Source of the DNA: Methylobacterium radiotolerans JCM 2831
Lineage (GTDB): Bacteria > Pseudomonadota > Alphaproteobacteria > Rhizobiales > Beijerinckiaceae
Direction of reading: 5' to 3'
Assembly (NCBI RefSeq): GCF_000019725.1
Contig: NC_010505.1
Span: 2,034,001 to 2,098,000 of the forward strand
DNA: 64,000 bases
How positions within the stretch are numbered: position 1 is the stretch's first letter; the number at the start of each line of letters is the position of its first letter. Made by a program: the position numbers and the translations under genes. Below the pieces are notes generated by a model. The model was given only the letters and a program-made list of their open reading frames with translations, made no database searches and had not been told where the DNA came from. Positions 26,905-35,531 of this stretch are shown here, piece after piece.

Positions 26905-27792
26905 TCAACCGCCCCGCGGCGTCAACCCGAAGATCGCCCGCGCCTGATCGGGGGTGGCCGGCTCCCGGTCGAGATGGGCCAGCAGGCTCACCGCCTTCTC
27001 CACCAGGGCGGCGTTGCTCGGCGCGAGCCGGCCCCTCGACAGGTACAGGTTGTCCTCCAGCCCGACCCGGACGTTGCCGCCCATCCCGGCCGCCACCGCG
27101 AGGATCGGGAACTCCTCCCGGCCGATGCCGAAGGCCGACCAGACCGCGTCCTCCGGCAGCCGCGCCCGCATCGCCACGAGCGCCTCGGGCGTCGCCGGGG
27201 CGCCCCAGGGGATGCCGAGGCAGATCTGGAACAGGGGCGGGCGCGCCAGATGCCCCTCGGCGATCAGGTGCCGGGCCAGCTCGATCTGGCCGAGGTCGAA
27301 CACCTCGATCTCGGGCTTCACGCCCGCGTCGCGGATGTGGCCTGCCATCGCCCGCAGATGGCCCGGCGTGTTGAGGAACAGGTGCTCGCCGAAATTCATC
27401 GTGGCGATGTCGAGGGTGCAGATCTCCGGCCGCAGCGCGCCGACATGCCGGGTGCGGGCCTCCGGTCCCACGAAGGTGGTGCCCGGGCCGGCGACCGCCG
27501 GGTCGGGGTTGCCCGGCACGAACCGACCCCCCGCCCCCGTGGTCAGGTTGAGGATCACGTCCGTATTCTTCTCGCGGATCCGCTCCACCGCCTCGCGGTA
27601 ATGGGCGAGCGCCATGCTGGGCGCGGCGGTCTCGGGGTCGCGGACGTGGATGTGCACCACCGCGGCCCCGGCGGCGGCGGCCTCGAGCGCCGACTCGGCG
27701 ATCGCCTCCGGGCTCACCGGCACGGCCGGGTTCTTCCGCGGCGTGTCGAAGGAGCCCGTGAGGGCGCAGGTGATGACGGTGGTGCTCGCCAT
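26905..27792 (-). CDS. Beta-keto acid cleavage enzyme (BKACE, DUF849 family)
   Basis: The product is 295 residues with the BKACE zinc-site signature HIHVRDP near residue 47 and the C-terminal RVGLEDNLY motif with the zinc Glu. These enzymes condense a beta-keto acid with acetyl-CoA to give acetoacetate and a new acyl-CoA; the known example is 3-keto-5-aminohexanoate cleavage, and some members cleave dehydrocarnitine. GAGGAG precedes the ATG at 27792. Upstream on the same strand lie an SDR (18-base gap) and a 3-hydroxyacyl dehydrogenase, which would make the keto acid. The substrate is not fixed by sequence. Confidence 0.88.
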   Translation of the reverse strand: MASTTVITCALTGSFDTPRKNPAVPVSPEAIAESALEAAAAGAAVVHIHVRDPETAAPSMALAHYREAVERIREKNTDVILNLTTGAGGRFVPGNPDPAVAGPGTTFVGPEARTRHVGALRPEICTLDIATMNFGEHLFLNTPGHLRAMAGHIRDAGVKPEIEVFDLGQIELARHLIAEGHLARPPLFQICLGIPWGAPATPEALVAMRARLPEDAVWSAFGIGREEFPILAVAAGMGGNVRVGLEDNLYLSRGRLAPSNAALVEKAVSLLAHLDREPATPDQARAIFGLTPRGG

Positions 27793-27810
27793 GGGTGTTC
27801 TCCTCGGACC

Positions 27811-28569
27811 CTAGATCGCCCCGCCGTCGACCGTGATCGTCTCGCCGGTGATGTAGGCCGCGCCGGCACTCAGGAAGAAAATCGTCTCGGCGATGTCCTC
27901 CGGGCGGGCCATGCGGCCGAGCATGGTGCGCCCCACCGTCGCGGCCTTGCGCTCCTCCGACCAGGGTTCGGTCCAGGGCGTGGCGACGAGGCCCGGCGCG
28001 ACGGCGTTGACGCGCACCTCCGGCGCCAGCGCCCGGGCGAGGCTGCGGGTCAGGTTGATCAGCCCGGCCTTGCTGGCCGCGTAGGCGACCGACGAGCCGC
28101 GCCGCCCGAGACCGGCCACCGAGGCGGTGTTGACGATGGCGCCGCGGCTCGCCTTGAGGGTCGCGGCCGCGGCCCGGGCGCAGCGGAACGGCCCGAGCAG
28201 GTTGGTCGCGAGGATCGTCGCCCAGAACTCCTCGCTCATCGCGTCGAGATCCTCGAACGCGATGGGCGCGGTCGTGGCCGACGTCCCGGCATTGTTGACG
28301 AGCACGTCGAGGCCGCCGAGCCGGTCGATGCCGGCCGCCACCATCGCCTCGGCCTCGCCCGCCCGCGACACGTCCCCGGGCAGCGCGATCACCGAGAGGC
28401 CCTCCCCGGCGAGCCGGGCGACCTCGGCCGGGCCGCGGGCATCGTCGGGCAGGTGGTTCAGCGCCACCGCGGCGCCGTTGCGGGCGAAGATCGCGACGGT
28501 CGCGAGCCCGATGCCCGAGGAGGCCCCGGTAACGAGGACGCGCCGCCCGGACAGGTCCGCTCCGATCAT
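27811..28569 (-). CDS. Short-chain dehydrogenase/reductase
   Basis: The product is 252 residues with the SDR cofactor motif TGASSGIG (about 15-22), NNAG, the Ser-Tyr-Lys active site (NTASVAG, then YAASKAG), and the C-terminal ITGETITVDGG typical of FabG-like enzymes. It should reduce or oxidise a beta-keto or hydroxy compound with NAD(P). Its ATG overlaps the stop of the upstream dehydrogenase gene (ATGA at 28566-28569), so the two are translationally coupled. It sits between that gene and the BKACE gene and is inferred to act in the same pathway. Confidence 0.9.
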   Translation of the reverse strand: MIGADLSGRRVLVTGASSGIGLATVAIFARNGAAVALNHLPDDARGPAEVARLAGEGLSVIALPGDVSRAGEAEAMVAAGIDRLGGLDVLVNNAGTSATTAPIAFEDLDAMSEEFWATILATNLLGPFRCARAAAATLKASRGAIVNTASVAGLGRRGSSVAYAASKAGLINLTRSLARALAPEVRVNAVAPGLVATPWTEPWSEERKAATVGRTMLGRMARPEDIAETIFFLSAGAAYITGETITVDGGAI

Positions 28570-29516
28570 GTTCCCTCCATCCGGCCGATCCCGGCCATCG
28601 CCGCCTTGAGCGCCAGGAGCTTGCGGTCGCGCTCGCGGAACAGCTCCTCGGGCGCGCGCCCGCCCCAGTCGAAGTAGCCGCGCCCCGCCATCACCCCGGT
28701 CCGGCCGGCGGCGCAGAGGGCGTCGAGGGTCTCGGACCGGGTGCGCGGCGGCGGCGGCGCGTAGCTGCCGTTGGCGAGCGCCCGCTGCGTCAGCTCCAGG
28801 CCGGTGAAGTCGGCCTTGGCGAGGTGGCCGAGGATCGGGATGCGCAGGGCGAGCCCGTGGACGATCGCGTCGTCGATGTCCCGCGGCGCGGCCACGCCCT
28901 CGTCGAGGAGCCGGAACACCTCGGCGCTGATCGCCTGCTGGATGCGGTTGGCGACGTAGCCGGGGATGAAGCGCTTCAGGACGATCGGGACCTGGCCGAG
29001 GCCGCGCACGAACTCGGCCATGGCGGCGATCACCGCCGGATCGGTGCCGGGCCCCGGCACCACGTCGACCAGGTCGACGATGTAGGGCGGCGTGTACCAG
29101 TGCAGGATCAGCGCCCGCGCCTGCCGGCGTTCCGGGATCAGCGGGAAGACGTCGAGGTAGCTGGTGTTGCTGGCGAGGACCGCGTCGGCCGGGCAGAGCC
29201 GGTCGAGCTCGGAGAAGAGCGCGCCCTTGGCCTCCGGGTCCTCGGTGATCGCCTCGATCACGAGACCGGCGCCCGACACCGCCGCGCCGAGCTCCGCCTC
29301 GACCCGGACGGCCCGGGCCAGCCGCGCGGCATCCCAGCCCTCCGGGGCGGCGCCGGCCTCCCGCAGGGTCGCGAGGGCCGAGTCCATCAGGGCGGGGATC
29401 CGCGCGCGGGTCTCGGGCCGCGTGTCGGTGAGCCGCACGCCGTGGCCGGCGAGCGCCAGCACCAGGGCGATGCCGTGCCCCATCACGCCGCCGCCGACGA
29501 TCGCGATCTCGCCCAT
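28566..29516 (-). CDS. 3-hydroxyacyl-CoA / carnitine-type dehydrogenase
   Basis: The product is 316 residues, with the NAD motif GGGVMGHG at the start, catalytic His in LHWYTPPYIVDLVDVV and the C-terminal helical domain (GYVANRIQQAISAE). The family includes 3-hydroxyacyl-CoA dehydrogenases, L-gulonate 3-dehydrogenase and carnitine dehydrogenase. With BKACE downstream, oxidation of a 3-hydroxy acid to a 3-keto acid followed by cleavage is the natural reading. It is first in the operon, with GAGGAG about ten bases before the ATG. Carnitine dehydrogenases often carry a fused thioesterase, which is absent here. Confidence 0.82.
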   Translation of the reverse strand: MGEIAIVGGGVMGHGIALVLALAGHGVRLTDTRPETRARIPALMDSALATLREAGAAPEGWDAARLARAVRVEAELGAAVSGAGLVIEAITEDPEAKGALFSELDRLCPADAVLASNTSYLDVFPLIPERRQARALILHWYTPPYIVDLVDVVPGPGTDPAVIAAMAEFVRGLGQVPIVLKRFIPGYVANRIQQAISAEVFRLLDEGVAAPRDIDDAIVHGLALRIPILGHLAKADFTGLELTQRALANGSYAPPPPRTRSETLDALCAAGRTGVMAGRGYFDWGGRAPEELFRERDRKLLALKAAMAGIGRMEGT

Positions 29517-29580
29517 GCCGCACGCTCCTCTCCCTGTCCCGGGCTCCTCTCGCGGGAGTCCTCGGGTCTTCCCGCCGGCC

Positions 29581-30432
29581 TCAGCCGCCGCGCTGGTCCC
29601 GGCGCATCATGAAGGCCAGCTTCTCGAACAAGCTGACATCCTGCTCGTTCTTCAGGAGCGCCCCGTGCAGCGGCGGGATCAGCTTGCGGCCGTCCTGCTC
29701 GCGCAGGGTCTCGGGGGCGATGTCCTCGGAGACGAGGAGCTTCAGCCAGTCGAGCAGCTCCGAGGTCGAGGGCTTCTTCTTGAGGCCCGGGACCTCGCGC
29801 ATCGCCAGGAAGGTCCGCAGCGCCTCCTCGACGAGGCGGTGCTTGATGCCCGGATAGTGGACGTCGACGATGCGCTGCAGCGTCTCGGCGTCGGGGAACT
29901 TGATGTAGTGAAAGAAGCAGCGGCGCAGGAACGCGTCCGGCAGCTCCTTCTCGTTGTTCGACGTGATGATCACGATCGGCCGGCGCACGGCCTTCACGGT
30001 CTCGCCGGTCTCGTAGACGTGGAACTCCATCCGGTCGAGTTCGGTCAGCAGGTCGTTGGGGAACTCGATGTCGGCCTTGTCGATCTCGTCGATGAGCAGG
30101 ACCGGGCGCTCGGGCGCGGTGAACGCCTCCCAGAGCTTGCCGCGCCGGATGTAGTTGCCGATCTCCGAGACCCGCGGGTCGCCGAGCTGGGAGTCGCGCA
30201 GGCGCGAGACCGCGTCGTACTCGTACAGGCCCTGCTGCGCCTTCGTGGTCGACTTGATGTTCCAGACGATCAGCGGCGCGTTCAGCCCCTTGGCGATCTC
30301 CTCGGCCAGCACGGTCTTGCCGGTCCCGGGCTCGCCCTTCACCAGGAGCGGCCGCTCCAGGACCACGGCGGCGTTGACCGCCGCGGTGAGGTCGGGGGTC
30401 GCGACGTAGGTCTCGGTTCCGGAAAAGCGCAT
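29581..30432 (-). CDS. MoxR-family AAA+ ATPase
   Basis: The product is 283 residues with Walker A GEPGTGKT (34-41), Walker B VLLIDEID, sensor 1 (IVIITSNN) and the MoxR lid helices with GLKKKPSTSELLDWLK. MoxR proteins act with a VWA-domain partner to insert metals or mature enzymes; the founding case is methanol dehydrogenase activation. The start at MRFSGTETYV matches family openings. The likely partner, a CoxE-like VWA gene, is at 35532-36707 on the opposite strand, with five genes' worth of DNA between. Such pairs are usually adjacent. Confidence 0.9.
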   Translation of the reverse strand: MRFSGTETYVATPDLTAAVNAAVVLERPLLVKGEPGTGKTVLAEEIAKGLNAPLIVWNIKSTTKAQQGLYEYDAVSRLRDSQLGDPRVSEIGNYIRRGKLWEAFTAPERPVLLIDEIDKADIEFPNDLLTELDRMEFHVYETGETVKAVRRPIVIITSNNEKELPDAFLRRCFFHYIKFPDAETLQRIVDVHYPGIKHRLVEEALRTFLAMREVPGLKKKPSTSELLDWLKLLVSEDIAPETLREQDGRKLIPPLHGALLKNEQDVSLFEKLAFMMRRDQRGG

Positions 30433-30528
30433 CGCAGTCTCGGAGAGAGGGGCTCGGGCCCAGGGGTAGCGCGCCGCGCCGCCGGGCCGCAAGCGCCGAG
30501 CCCGTCCGGCCGGGCCTGTCCGAACTCC

Positions 30529-30620
30529 GTCATCACGGGCGATGCGACGTGACCCAGGGCAGCGCGACGTTCCGAGGCGTGGCGTCGCCCCGGATTGCTC
30601 GGCTCCGCTCGCGAGGACGG
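30529..30620. repeat. Intergenic palindromic repeat, copy B
   Basis: About 90 bp in the gap between the moxR gene and the unknown membrane operon. The left arm shares CGTGACCCAGGGC and GCGCGACG with copy A, and the right arm ends GCTCCGCTCGCGAGGACGG. Confidence 0.7.
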
Positions 30621-30637
30621 TATCGCCGCGAGCGATC

Positions 30638-31279
30638 TCAGCCCTTCTCGTGCCAGACGCAGTTCCGGGCCAGGATCTCCAGGTTGACGTCCGACTTCTG
30701 CGGCTGCGGCAGGGTCTTGCCGTCCATGGCGAGGTCGATCTTGATCTCGACCTGACCCTTCGCCTCGTTGGAGCGGCGGGAGAAGTAGCAGTACTGCTGG
30801 TAGGGCTGCTCGGCGCTGTCCTTGAAGTTCCAGCCGGTCACGATCTGCCCGTCGAGGTAGGGCACCTGCTTGAACACCGTGAAGGTCGTGTTCACCGCCG
30901 CCTTGGAGGCCGGGGCGGCGTCGCTGCCGAGCTGGGCCTTGGTCGGCGTCGGCGTCGCGGAGGCCTTGGGCAGGCCCTCGAGCTTCAGCACGTTGTCGGT
31001 GAGCGTGACCTCGCCCTTGGTCTTCAGGGTCACGTCCGAGAGCGCGGCCTGCATGGCGGCGGCGATCTTCTCGGCCGCGGTGTCGAACTGGTTGAGGGTC
31101 GCCCAGCCGTAGGCCGCCGCGCCGACGCCGATGCCGGCGAGGCACGCGAAGGCGCCGAAGCCCAGCGCCCGGAACAGGAAGGCCCGGGCGGCGACGTAGC
31201 TCGAATCCGCCCGCAGGCGGGAATTCACCTGCTGGGCGAGGGCGATGTTCTCGGGGGTCCCGCTGGCGACGTAGTTCAT
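30638..31279 (-). CDS. Single-pass membrane protein of unknown function
   Basis: The product is 213 residues: a cytoplasmic N-terminus with a short helix (NIALAQQVNSRLRA), one membrane helix (about 38-60) and a predicted periplasmic part of about 150 residues with a coiled stretch (FDTAAEKIAAAMQAALSD) and a strand-rich end containing two cysteines (QQYCYFS, ARNCVWHE) that could form a disulfide. Its ATG overlaps the stop of the upstream gene by the ATGA arrangement, so the two are translationally coupled and probably work together. No domain is recognised. Confidence 0.65.
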   Translation of the reverse strand: MNYVASGTPENIALAQQVNSRLRADSSYVAARAFLFRALGFGAFACLAGIGVGAAAYGWATLNQFDTAAEKIAAAMQAALSDVTLKTKGEVTLTDNVLKLEGLPKASATPTPTKAQLGSDAAPASKAAVNTTFTVFKQVPYLDGQIVTGWNFKDSAEQPYQQYCYFSRRSNEAKGQVEIKIDLAMDGKTLPQPQKSDVNLEILARNCVWHEKG

Positions 31280-32517
31280 GCGCCGGCTCCAGCGGCAGGG
31301 AGGGTCGGGCCCGGATGGGTCTGGTTCGGCAGCGCCTGCTGGCCCTGGGCCGGCCGGTTCATCGGGATCACCGCGCCCGACGCGTTGGCGGCCCGCGGCA
31401 GGATCGGCTCGGGATGCGAGCGCAGGGCGTCGGCGATCGCGTCGAGCATGTAGGGGGCCGCCTCCGGGTTCACGGCGGCGCCGAGATCGTCCTCGTCCAT
31501 GAAGGTCCGGCGGGTCGAGACCGCGCACAGCGCCAGGATCGTCGACGCGAAGGCCGCGCAGACCGCGGGCAGGAACACGAAGATCCGCAGGAAGGCGTGG
31601 ACCTGGCTCTCGGTCACGTCGATCGGGTCGACGCCGTAGACCATGGCGGTGAAGGAGTGGAGCTGCGAGCGGTTGACCGCGTTGCGGTAGCCCTGCTCGG
31701 CATCGGCCACGCGCCGGTCGGCGGCGCCCGGATCGAGGGCGGCGCGCGCCTTGCGGGCCTCCTCCAGGTCCTTGATCATCCCGGCGCGGTCGGCGGACGC
31801 CTTGGCGACGCCCTGCGACAGGGCGGCGACGCGGGGATCGGCCACGCATTTCAGGTTCTGGTACTTGCGGCCCTTGCTGTTGGTGCCGAAGACCCGCTCG
31901 CAGCGCTGGGCCGGCAGGCCGGCGAGCTGCTGGGCGTTGTCGGCGGAGCGCTTCTCGATCTGGTCGAGCTCGGCCGTGTACTGCGCCACGCGCTCGTCCG
32001 CCGCCTTGATCCGGTCGCCGATCGTGGCGCGGTCGGCCTGGGCGTCCTTCAGGGCGGTCTTGGTCCGGGCCGCCTCCATCAGGCGGGGATGGAACATCAT
32101 CTCGCCGAGCTGCGACACCGACTTGGTGGTCACGCCCGCCGCGAAGATGATGCCCAGCACGGCGAGGCCGCGCACGAAGTAGGAGCGCTGGGTGCGGGCC
32201 AGGATGCCGAGCGGCACGCGGCACAGCTCGACCGCGGCGTAGACCAGCGGCGCCAGCAGCATGAAGTAGAAGGCGTGCCAGTCGCCGTCGCTGTAGACGC
32301 CCGCGAACAGCCACGCGCCCCAGAGCGAGGCGCCGATCACCATGAACTCGACGAGGTACGCGATCGCCACGTAGCCCCACTTGATGCGGTAGCCCTTCTC
32401 GACGTGGCGCTGGTGGCGCCAGCGGTCCGACTCGAGCTTCCACTCGCGCTTCTCGCGCTCGATGTCGCGGCTGGGAGGCGCTGTCGGACCGGCAAATATC
32501 GATTTGATGGAGATCAT
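31276..32517 (-). CDS. Multi-pass membrane protein with periplasmic coiled coil, unknown
   Basis: The product is 413 residues. Four membrane helices (about 49-73, 82-99, 114-134 and 308-332) flank a long charged coiled coil (about 150-280) with two cysteines (C206, C224), followed by a cytoplasmic disordered tail. A perfect CtrA-type site lies 50 bases upstream. I prefer the ATG at 32517 (ACGAGG four bases upstream) over the one at 32535, because a start near 32540 would leave the latter almost leaderless. It is coupled to the downstream membrane gene. I do not recognise the family; an envelope or cell-division role is only an inference. Confidence 0.65.
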   Translation of the reverse strand: MISIKSIFAGPTAPPSRDIEREKREWKLESDRWRHQRHVEKGYRIKWGYVAIAYLVEFMVIGASLWGAWLFAGVYSDGDWHAFYFMLLAPLVYAAVELCRVPLGILARTQRSYFVRGLAVLGIIFAAGVTTKSVSQLGEMMFHPRLMEAARTKTALKDAQADRATIGDRIKAADERVAQYTAELDQIEKRSADNAQQLAGLPAQRCERVFGTNSKGRKYQNLKCVADPRVAALSQGVAKASADRAGMIKDLEEARKARAALDPGAADRRVADAEQGYRNAVNRSQLHSFTAMVYGVDPIDVTESQVHAFLRIFVFLPAVCAAFASTILALCAVSTRRTFMDEDDLGAAVNPEAAPYMLDAIADALRSHPEPILPRAANASGAVIPMNRPAQGQQALPNQTHPGPTLPAAGAGA

Positions 32518-32535
32518 CGGCCTCGTCGCATCCAT

Positions 32536-32844
32536 CGGTCCAGTTCCGGGCGGGGCCCGGCCGAGCTTAACCCCCGGTTAACTCAGGCGTGTATGCGCGC
32601 ATTGTGCCGATTTTGAGCCGGGTTGCACGCCCTCCGCGCGCGCCGCCTCTGGATGCCGTCCGCATCCCGCGCGCCGGTGACCGAAATGTCTCACCCGCGT
32701 CTGTATCCGGCTTGTGTCGGAACGCACATCCGCGGGGCCGGTCGCGACCCGAATCCGGTTGCCCCGAGGGCGGGGGCGACCCATGATCGCGCAGCCGTGA
32801 TCGGCATCCCCCTGCCCCGAGAGACGAGGTTCGATCCGCCGCCG
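32536..32844. other. Divergent intergenic region with CtrA-type site
   Basis: This 309-base gap separates the unknown membrane operon (minus) from the antiporter gene (plus). It contains the TTAA-N7-TTAAC site near its minus-side end. The rest shows no protein-like frame and no further clear motif. The antiporter promoter must lie here. Confidence 0.5.
32567..32582. promoter_or_regulatory. Perfect CtrA-type binding site (TTAA-N7-TTAAC)
   Basis: The sequence TTAACCCCCGGTTAAC matches the Caulobacter CtrA consensus exactly, including the seven-base spacer. It also forms a perfect 6-bp inverted repeat (TTAACC-CCC-GGTTAA). TTAA is rare in DNA this GC-rich, which makes a chance match less likely. 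It lies 50 bases upstream of the membrane operon start. Confidence 0.7.
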
Positions 32845-34734
32845 ATGCCAGAGGTCCACGCCGGCTCCTACAAGGAAGCGATCCTGTTTCTCGTCACGGC
32901 GGGCATCGTGGTGCCGCTGTTCCACCGCCTGCGGATCTCGCCGGTGCTCGGCTTCATCGGCGCCGGCGCCCTGCTCGGCCCCTTCGGCCTCGGTCGGCTG
33001 GCCGACACCTATCCCTCCGTGCACCTCTTCACCATCGGCAACCGGGCCGAGATCTCGCACCTCGCCGAGTTCGGCGTGATCTTCCTGATGTTCATGATCG
33101 GGATCGAGCTGTCCTGGGAGCGCCTGCGGGTGCTGCGCCGGCTGGTCTTCGGCCTCGGCTCCCTGCAGGTGGGCTGCTCCGCGCTGATCCTCGGGGCGAT
33201 CCTCTACGGGCTCAACGTGCCGCTCACCGGCGCGGTGATCGTGGGCATCGGCCTCGCCCTGTCGTCGACCGCCGTGGTGCTGCCGGTCCTGGCCGAGCAG
33301 AAGCGGCTGAACGCGCCCACGGGCCGCACCAGCTTCGCGGTCCTGCTGTTCCAGGACCTGGCGGTGGCGCCGGTCCTGTTCGCGATCGCGGTGCTCGGCC
33401 GCGACGACGGCGGCGACAAGGGCTGGGCGCTCGCCATGGCGCTCGGCCAGGCGGCGATCGCGCTGGTGCTGATCGTGGTGGCGGGCCGCCTCGCCCTGCG
33501 CCCGCTGTTCCAGCTCGTGGCGCGCACGCGCTCCACCGAGCTGTTCATGGCCGCCTGCCTGCTGGTCATCGTCGGCACGGCGCTGACCGCGGCGGCGAGC
33601 GGCCTGTCGATGACGCTCGGCGCCTTCGTGGCCGGCCTGCTGCTGGCCGAGACCGAGTACCGCCGGGCCATCGAGGCGACGATCGACCCGTTCAAGGGCC
33701 TGCTGCTCGGCGTGTTCTTCGTCTCGGTGGGCATGAACCTCGATCCGGCGCAGCTCATGGCGACGCCGGGCGCGATCATCGGCCTGTCGCTGGCGCTGGT
33801 CCTGATCAAGGCCGCCGTGGTGATGATGGCGGCCCCCGTCCTGAAGATCCCCCGGCCGGTGGCGCTGGAGACGGCGCTCCTGCTCGGTCCGGGCGGCGAG
33901 TTCGCCTACGTGCTGATCGGCGGCGCCATGGCGACCGGCCTGGTGCCGGAGGAGGTCGGCGCGGCGGCCCTCGTGGTGACCACGGTCACGATGATCATGA
34001 TCCCGGCGCTCGCCGCCGTCGGCCGCCGGCTCAAGCTGCGGGCGACGGCCGGCGCCCAGGCCACCGCCAAGGCCGAGCCGTGGCCGCAGCGCGTGGAGAA
34101 CCGGGTGATCGTGGCCGGCTTCGGCCGCGTCGGCCGGCAGGTCGGCGAGATGCTGGAGCGGCACAAGATCCCGTACCTCGCCCTCGATTCCGACGCCGCC
34201 CGGGTCGCCGAGCAGCGCCGCGCCGGCGCGCCGGTCTATTTCGGCGACAGCGGCAACACCGAGATGCTGCGCCGCTGCGACATCGCCACGGCCCGGGCGC
34301 TGGTCGTCACCCTCGACAATCCCCGCGCCGTCGAGGCGGCGGTGGCGGCGGCCCGCGCCGAGCGGCCGGACCTGACCATCGTGGCCCGGGCCCGCGACGC
34401 CCGCCACGCCTCCTCGCTCTACGAGCTCGGCGTCGACGACGCGGTGCCGGAGACGATCGAGGCGTCGCTGCAGCTGTCGGAGGCCGTGCTGGTCGATGTC
34501 GGCGTGCCGATGGGGCTGGTGATCGCGTCGATCCACGAGCGGCGGGACGAGTATCGCGCCCTGCTGAAGAAGCGCGAGAGCGAGTCGAAGCCGATCTTCC
34601 GGGCCCGGCGGACCGTCGGGAAGGCGCTGGGCAAGGCCCCGGTCAAGCGGGAGCCCGAGCGCCAGGAGGTCGGACGCCAGGAAGTCGGGCGCCAGGAAGT
34701 CGGACACCAGGAGGCGGCCGGCCAGGAGGCCTGA
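32845..34734 (+). CDS. Kef-type cation/proton antiporter with NAD-binding domain
   Basis: The product is 629 residues: about 12 membrane helices (residues 8-400) of the CPA2 family, with the GLALSSTAVVLPVL motif and ETALLLGPGGEFAYV, then a cytoplasmic RCK/TrkA-N domain from about 420 (VIVAGFGRVGRQ). Such proteins exchange potassium or sodium for protons, often gated by glutathione adducts. The start is uncertain: I chose the ATG at 32845, with a GTG further upstream possible. The tail ends in five 15-bp repeats coding Arg-Gln-Glu-Val-Gly. No KefF/KefG partner is adjacent. Confidence 0.85.
   Translation: MPEVHAGSYKEAILFLVTAGIVVPLFHRLRISPVLGFIGAGALLGPFGLGRLADTYPSVHLFTIGNRAEISHLAEFGVIFLMFMIGIELSWERLRVLRRLVFGLGSLQVGCSALILGAILYGLNVPLTGAVIVGIGLALSSTAVVLPVLAEQKRLNAPTGRTSFAVLLFQDLAVAPVLFAIAVLGRDDGGDKGWALAMALGQAAIALVLIVVAGRLALRPLFQLVARTRSTELFMAACLLVIVGTALTAAASGLSMTLGAFVAGLLLAETEYRRAIEATIDPFKGLLLGVFFVSVGMNLDPAQLMATPGAIIGLSLALVLIKAAVVMMAAPVLKIPRPVALETALLLGPGGEFAYVLIGGAMATGLVPEEVGAAALVVTTVTMIMIPALAAVGRRLKLRATAGAQATAKAEPWPQRVENRVIVAGFGRVGRQVGEMLERHKIPYLALDSDAARVAEQRRAGAPVYFGDSGNTEMLRRCDIATARALVVTLDNPRAVEAAVAAARAERPDLTIVARARDARHASSLYELGVDDAVPETIEASLQLSEAVLVDVGVPMGLVIASIHERRDEYRALLKKRESESKPIFRARRTVGKALGKAPVKREPERQEVGRQEVGRQEVGHQEAAGQEA
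34660..34734. repeat. 15-bp tandem repeat at the 3' end of the antiporter gene
   Basis: Five 15-bp units (CGCCAGGAGGTCGGA-like), the last ending exactly at the stop codon, encode an RQEVG pentapeptide repeat. The unit length keeps the reading frame, so copy number could vary. Confidence 0.8.
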
Positions 34735-34788
34735 GGCGGCGGGCGCGAGGCGGCCGCGCGGCCCGTGAGGCCCGGGCCGCGGGCCTCC

Positions 34789-35196
34789 TCAGATCAGGAC
34801 CGGGTGCGCGTCCTCGTGCTTGGCCCGCCGCGCCACGCGGCTCCGGGGCGCCGGCTCGAACCCGTCGGCGAAGCTGCAGCGGTAGACCAGCTCGTCCGCC
34901 GGCCCGAGGCCGGTGACCAGGGGCACCGTCACGGTGTCGCCGGAGAAGCGCCAGCCGCGGGCGCCCTTGTCCCAGTAGAGCCAGACCGTCCCGGGATAGC
35001 CCCGCAGGGTGAAGACCGCGGCCTTGCGCGACAGGGCCTGCACCGCCCGCGGGGCGTACATGCCCTTGTCGCGATAGGCGTCCCGGGTCGCCTCCGGCTG
35101 GCGGTCCATGAAGGTGTTGCGCACCAGCTGAATCGTCGCCCCCGGCTTCCCGAGAAACCGCTTGAATTCCGTCAGATTCCGCAGGACGACCGCCAT
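34789..35196 (-). CDS. Hypothetical protein
   Basis: The product is 135 residues, soluble and alpha/beta: MAVVLRNLTEFKRFLGKPG, then VRNTFMDRQPEATRDAYRDK and strands TVWLYWDKG and WRFSGDTVTVPLV. AGGAGA stands about six bases before the ATG at 35196; the frame extends upstream without a ribosome site. It is convergent with the antiporter gene and divergent from the VWA gene. I do not recognise the family. The well-formed composition and ribosome site argue that it is a real gene. Confidence 0.6.
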   Translation of the reverse strand: MAVVLRNLTEFKRFLGKPGATIQLVRNTFMDRQPEATRDAYRDKGMYAPRAVQALSRKAAVFTLRGYPGTVWLYWDKGARGWRFSGDTVTVPLVTGLGPADELVYRCSFADGFEPAPRSRVARRAKHEDAHPVLI

Positions 35197-35531
35197 CGCA
35201 GGTCTCCTCGCCAGCTCCGTGTGGGCCGCGTCGCCGCGTCCGCACACACTCGATGTCCCGAGTTGAGCGATTCCCATGACCGATTGAGTGACCGGGCGAG
35301 GCCCGTCCGGCCACATATCAACAGATTCGACGACTTATACCCAGGTTATGAGTCCCAACGGGCCGGAGAGACTCGCTCGGGTCCCGGAATCGGCGATGCC
35401 GACCTGGCGGAATCTTGTCGACCATCGTCGAAGACTCGGAAGTCTTCCGGGAAAGTCCTGCCCCGCCCGGCGGGGCGCCGACCGATTCGCGCGGGCTTGA
35501 CCCGGGCGCCCGGCTGGCGCGTTCTCCCGGG
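35197..35531. other. Divergent intergenic region before the VWA gene
   Basis: This 335-base stretch lies between the hypothetical gene (minus) and the VWA gene (plus). It is AT-richer at 35310-35350 (ACATATCAACAG, ACTTATACCCAGGTTATGAG), consistent with a promoter for the VWA gene. A TTG-started extension of the VWA frame reaches 35415 but is Pro/Arg-rich. No other gene is seen. Confidence 0.4.
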
